Assembly: GCA_965178125.1 (NCBI GenBank)
Contig: OZ237738.1
Location: 1,302,001-1,366,000 of the forward strand
Source: Bilabrum cf. latius
Taxonomy: Eukaryota; Bigyra: Bicosoecida; Bigyra; Bicosoecida
DNA: 64,000 nucleotides
Reading direction: 5' to 3'
The notes beneath the pieces were generated by a model. That model was not told the origin of the DNA and did no database searches. It was given only the letters and a program-made list of their open reading frames with translations. This document shows positions 60,041 through 64,000 of the stretch, one piece after another. How positions within the stretch are numbered: position 1 is the first letter of the stretch; each line of letters opens with the position of its first letter. The position numbers and the translations under genes were made by a program.

Positions 60041-62336
60041 ATGCCGGGTAGTCCTATTGGAGTCGAAAAGCTCTCGCGTGAGGTATTCCAAGTCCTCCAA
60101 GACGAAGGGCCGGAAGAGTTGAAGGAGCTGCTGGACAAGTACCCGAAGAAAACGGTGGCTGAAGCTCTAAACCAGTCTATACATACGTTCCAGAACATGT
60201 ACACTCTTGAAAAAGTGAGGATTTCACAATGAGCAATCGCTGACCTCGACGCAATGCCCTTGTATTTAGCAAGCCGTTGTGGTGTACGCCACTTGTGTTT
60301 CACATGTGCAGGTGGAAGGATACACCTGCCTACACCTTGCTGCCTACTACACTTCTGTCCCGAAGTGCGATGTTCTCTGCGAGCGCGGCGCCAATGTGAA
60401 CGGCAGGACCGCAAACGGCCTCACTCCGCTGCATGCCGCAGCGGCAGAGTTCGGGGACGATGCATGCGCTTACCTGGTAAGCCAAGGCGCGGACGTGAAC
60501 GCTAGAGACGACAAAGAAAAAGAAACTCCTATGGATTTGCTTTGGAAAAATGCAGCTCGTTTCAAGGGGACAGCCGCCATGAGCCGGACCGTCATGCTGC
60601 TCGCAGACCACGGCGCTGCCTTCCCTGAGTTCCCTGAACCTGAAGACGATTCCCCATCCGCCAAGACCGCGACGTACTAGCCTTTCCTCTTCTGCATGGC
60701 GAACCCAGAGCACTTTAGTCTTGTTGCCGCTGCGATCGTCGTGAAGGGAGGATATAGACCACCACCGCTCATCGACGGAGGCCCCATGACCTACGTTATG
60801 GCAACCGCTCGCAAGGGAATGGGCAGTGCTTTATCCGCGCTGATTGACGTCTGCAAACATAACGCAGACGTGACTGATAGTAGCGGACGCTCCCCGCTGC
60901 ATTTTGCAGCAGCCGAAGGACACACGGGAGTCGTCTCCACTCTGATCCGGAGCGGGCTTGCAGTGCGCGCCAAGAACAACAAGGGCAGCGAGCCGCTGCA
61001 CTTTGCCGCAAAGGGGGGACACCACTTCGTTGTTGCACAGCTGCTGGAGGCAGGTGCCGATCCAAGCGCCAAGAACAACGCAGGCAGCACACCCCTGCAC
61101 ATTGCAGCCAAGTTTGGCCACCGGGCAGTTGGGGTCAATCTGCTGGAGGCAGGTGCCGATCCAAACGCGAGAAGCGCGGCAGGTGATACCGCTTTATCCA
61201 TTGCGATGGCTGGGGGTCACGCCGAAACTGCCGAGGCACTGCTTGACGCTGGCGGGGATATCATGCACGTGGATCCGAAGCAAGCCCTGACGCATGCTGC
61301 TACGCGCAACCCGAAGCTGCTTTCTGAGGTGCTGGCGAAATGGCCTGAGCTGCTGGACCCGCAACAGAAGCTTAATGCGCTGCACCAGGCGATCCAGTCG
61401 GGCCTGCTCTCCTGTGTGCAGGTGCTGCTGAAGGCCGGCGCAAGCTTGGATGAGCAGGACGACGAAAGGAAGGCTCCTTTGCACGTGGCGAGCGAAGTGG
61501 GCTCTGAGACGATCGTGCAGGTGCTGCTGGATGCAGGCGCAGATCCTAACGCGCACGAAGATGGCTATGATACCCCGCTTCACCTGGCCGCCGCCAGAGA
61601 CCACCTAGACGTGATGCGCTTGTTGATCGCGGCTGGCGCCAACGTCGAAGCCCAGGGCGATATGGGCCACACGCCGATCTATGGTGCTGGCGCCCGAGCG
61701 TGCAAACTGCTCATTCAGAACGATGCTGACCCTTAGGGCACAGAATCATGCCGCCCTGCCTTGTGGTACGCGTGCGCCTACGGTTGGACCGGCCCGGCCG
61801 CGCTCATGCTGCAGGCCGGAGCCTTGGCCTGCAATTGTGACGACATCAGCATCCCAGGTCTCATGGAGTGCCATGAAAAAGGAGTAGATGGGGACAGCGA
61901 CGCGTGCCTGAAGCTGCTGCTCGACGCAGCCGAGCCGGACGAACGCAAGTACCTCGAGGAGCTGCTTGGCCTGCGGCTGACCAGGTCTGCGGTCGTGCAG
62001 ATGTTCCGCTACGCTCATGATGCGCATAAGGACGCAACTGCTGTGCACATTGCAGCTGCTTACGGCAGACCGCTGCAGCTGGAGGTCTCCCTGGAGCGCG
62101 GCAAGCACGCGGGCGCCCTCGACCTCAAGATGCAGGTGGGAGGCGCAGGGGAAGCGATGACCGCGCTCGAAGCGGCTCGGTTTGGCGGGCATGACGAGTG
62201 CGTGAAGCTGCTAGAAGAGGCAGCTAAGGCGGCCAATCCGAAGAAGTAGCGCAAGGCTGCTGGGCGCGGCAAGGCCCGTGCAACCCGCGGCAGGAGCAGG
62301 AGCACGAGCAAGGGCAAGCGTGGCCGGAAGTGGTAA
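60041..62336 (+). CDS. Ankyrin-repeat protein with basic C-terminal tail
   Basis: Exons 60041-60214 and 60312-62336 give 732 residues ending in TAA, with TAGs at 60678, 61734 and 62247. About ten ankyrin repeats are visible, with canonical TPLHxAA and GADPN motifs (CLHLAAYYT, TPLHAAAAEF, SPLHFAAAEGH, EPLHFAAKGGH, TPLHIAAKFGH, APLHVASEVG, TPLHLAAARDH). Repeats continue after the TAG at 61734 (NDADP-X-GTES, then ALWYACAYGWT, as in ADPN..TPLHxA), and the TAG at 62247 precedes an Arg/Ser/Lys-rich tail (KARATRGRSRSTSKGKR). The standard code would cut it into four pieces. Partner and function unknown; the tail suggests nuclear or nucleic-acid binding (inference). Confidence 0.85.
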
Positions 62337-62570
62337 CACCATCGCTCATGGGAATCACCGTAGCATGCGAATGAATCCAGACCTAATGTAGGCCTATGTT
62401 GTCATACTCCGATCCGCTCGCATACTATCCAACCAAATTACCTTGGCAACACACCTTACAAATATCAACGAAGGAAAATGCAGAGTTTGTAGTCCCAGCG
62501 CTGCCCCTACTAGTGCCGTCGCCAGTCGCAGCTCGTGCGGCGCCATGCTGGCCCGCCACCGGCCAATCAG

Positions 62571-64000
62571 TCAGGCCGCTATGTTCTGCCGGATGTATGA
62601 CGGCACAAAATGGTCAAAAAACCAGGGCCCCGGCGGAGCACCCTCTTCCTGCGGCGGGTCACCACCGCCGAACCCAGCTTCAGCTAGTACCGACATTGAC
62701 ATGCGAACCACAGGCTCGTCCCCAAGGCCACCCGAGGAGCGGCTTGCCATCAGGAGCTGCGCAGCAGCAGTCATGTCCACCTTGCCCTGGCCCGGGCCGT
62801 CGCCCCCTGTCCCTCCCCCGCCCGGTTTCCCCCTCTCTCCCGGTCCGGCCCGCGGGAGAACAAACACTCGCAGCGAGCCATCGGCACCGGTGCGAGCTCT
62901 CTCCTCCTGCTCGTCTCGGCGCCACGGCCTCCCCCCCACGCTGCCCTCCCCTCCTCCAGGTTCCCCACCGGCATCGGGGTCAGGACCCCCCATAGTGGGG
63001 CCAGGCACCAGCGCAGTCACGGGCTCTGGAGGCCTCGACATGGCCCCGCGGCCCGAGTGCCCTTCCCTGTACGGCAGCCGAACCGCCGCACTCGTCAGTT
63101 TCGCGTACCTGAACATCCTCTCACGCCACTCCACGCCCCCGAAGCTGCCCTTGGCACCGACAGCCAGGCTCTCTACGTGCCAGTGCGCCATGAAGGAGCA
63201 CCCGTCCGCGTCGCTGTCGCTCCCACTATACTAATACACATCGGCCGCGGCGGCCACGGCAAGTGCCCGAGCGATCCCTGCGGTACGCCCCTCGGTGGGC
63301 GTCAGTCTGGCACGAATGGTTTCCCGCCGCGGGTGTGCGTCCGCCTTGCCGCTCCGGGGAGCGCACCCCGGCGCGCCCACAGCGTCGGCGCGGCAGCCAT
63401 CGCAGCGGAACTCGGGCAGGATGAGGGTCCTCCCGGACGCCGCCGCGAGAGCGAAGCCGGCCCGCAGGCCCGCCACCTGGACCTTCAAGGAGGCGGATTG
63501 GTTGCCCCCCACGAGCTCGAGGTACCTCCTGCTGCCACCCGTGTAGTAGCCCCCGTCTGACCCAGGTGGCCAGACCCCCCCCTCGAAGGCACCGGCGGGC
63601 TGCGCGCCGATCTTCGAGAGGCCGTCTAGAATGGCCTGCACGGGCTTAGGAGGAGCCAACCGTGGCTGCACCATTCCCTGCGGGATTGCACCGTCGCCGT
63701 CGGCTGTGGGAACAGCACCACGGGAGTGAGGGCTTGGCGGCATGCTATCGAAGAACCAAAGCAGCATTTCCTTGAAGCGGTATATCTTCGCTTCGTTCCC
63801 GTTGACCCAGTTGTTGTGGATCATCAGCGGACACCGCGAGTCTGCTTCGGCCACGGAACTCCCGTTGCTTGATGACGAGTCTGCTGCGGCTGTTTGCCTT
63901 GCAACAGGCCTCGCAGCTCCTGCACTTCCACTCGCCCACCCGCCTCTGAGCAGTCCCAATGCCCGAGTTCCGGATGAGCCTCCGACGGTCGGGCCAGCCA
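62571..64000 (-). CDS. Glycosyltransferase-like protein, 5' end beyond the window
   Basis: Minus frame entering from the right edge and open to TGA at 62571-62573 (at least 476 residues), with one TAG at 63231 (ADVY-X-YSGS). The segment LMIHNNWVNGNEAKIYRFKE with LWFFD next to it matches the HNNW..G..KI.RF motif of GT77-type nucleotide-sugar transferases. A later GGNQSASLKVQVAGLRAGFA followed by GRTLILPEFRC looks like a second glycosyltransferase-like Rossmann segment. The C-terminal about 150 residues are Gly/Pro-rich. No start codon is reached within the window. Donor and acceptor sugars cannot be told. Confidence 0.6.

Overview
This window is a gene-dense, GC-rich piece of a eukaryotic nuclear genome. 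Most of its genes carry short GT-AG introns (donors GTAAG or GTGAG). It encodes IFT27 and an outer-arm dynein LC1, so the cell builds a motile flagellum. It also encodes a TPI-GAPDH fusion with a mitochondrial presequence, an arrangement known mainly from stramenopiles and some rhizarians, so a flagellated stramenopile (or rhizarian) is the best guess. I cannot name the species.

The most important observation is the genetic code. At least 19 of the roughly 24 recognisable genes stay open only if TAG is read as an amino acid. I count about 56 in-frame TAG codons, and every recognisable gene ends in TGA (most) or TAA (six or seven), never TAG. The reading frame and homology continue on both sides of each TAG. 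Splice phases worked out independently also close only when TAG is sense. In aligned positions (two tandem PLAC8 paralogues, FERM, nucleoplasmin-like, MUB and eIF3a folds) the TAG residue is hydrophilic and pairs with Gln or Glu, so UAG = Gln is the most likely meaning. Standard-code gene calling fragments these genes: a CBP/p300-like acetyltransferase of about 3,070 residues becomes five or six pieces.

Layout: 1-1929, no gene; IFT27 (+); a giant p300/CBP-like acetyltransferase (-, 3158-12373); MEMO1-like (+); two tandem PLAC8 genes (-); PfkB-SIS fusion (+); FERM-WW (+); a 1,505-residue coiled-coil protein (-) divergent from a small membrane protein (+); ALG8 (+); an orphan ORF (+); then a minus-strand block of dynein LC1, a RING-RAWUL protein, a membrane methyltransferase and a second RING-RAWUL protein. 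A plus-strand run follows: TPI-GAPDH, nucleoplasmin-like protein, eIF3a, a CaaX-tailed ubiquitin-fold protein and linker histone H1. After it come an LBP/BPI-like secreted protein (-), a poorly coding stretch at 55.3-59.4 kb bounded by a perfect 45-bp inverted repeat, an ankyrin-repeat protein (+) and a glycosyltransferase-like gene (-) that runs off the right edge.

Chromatin genes are frequent (p300-like HAT, two PRC1-type RING-RAWUL proteins, nucleoplasmin-like chaperone, H1). With only one window I would not call this a functional cluster. The other genes are housekeeping: N-glycosylation (ALG8), glycolysis (TPI-GAPDH), translation (eIF3a) and cilium (IFT27, LC1).
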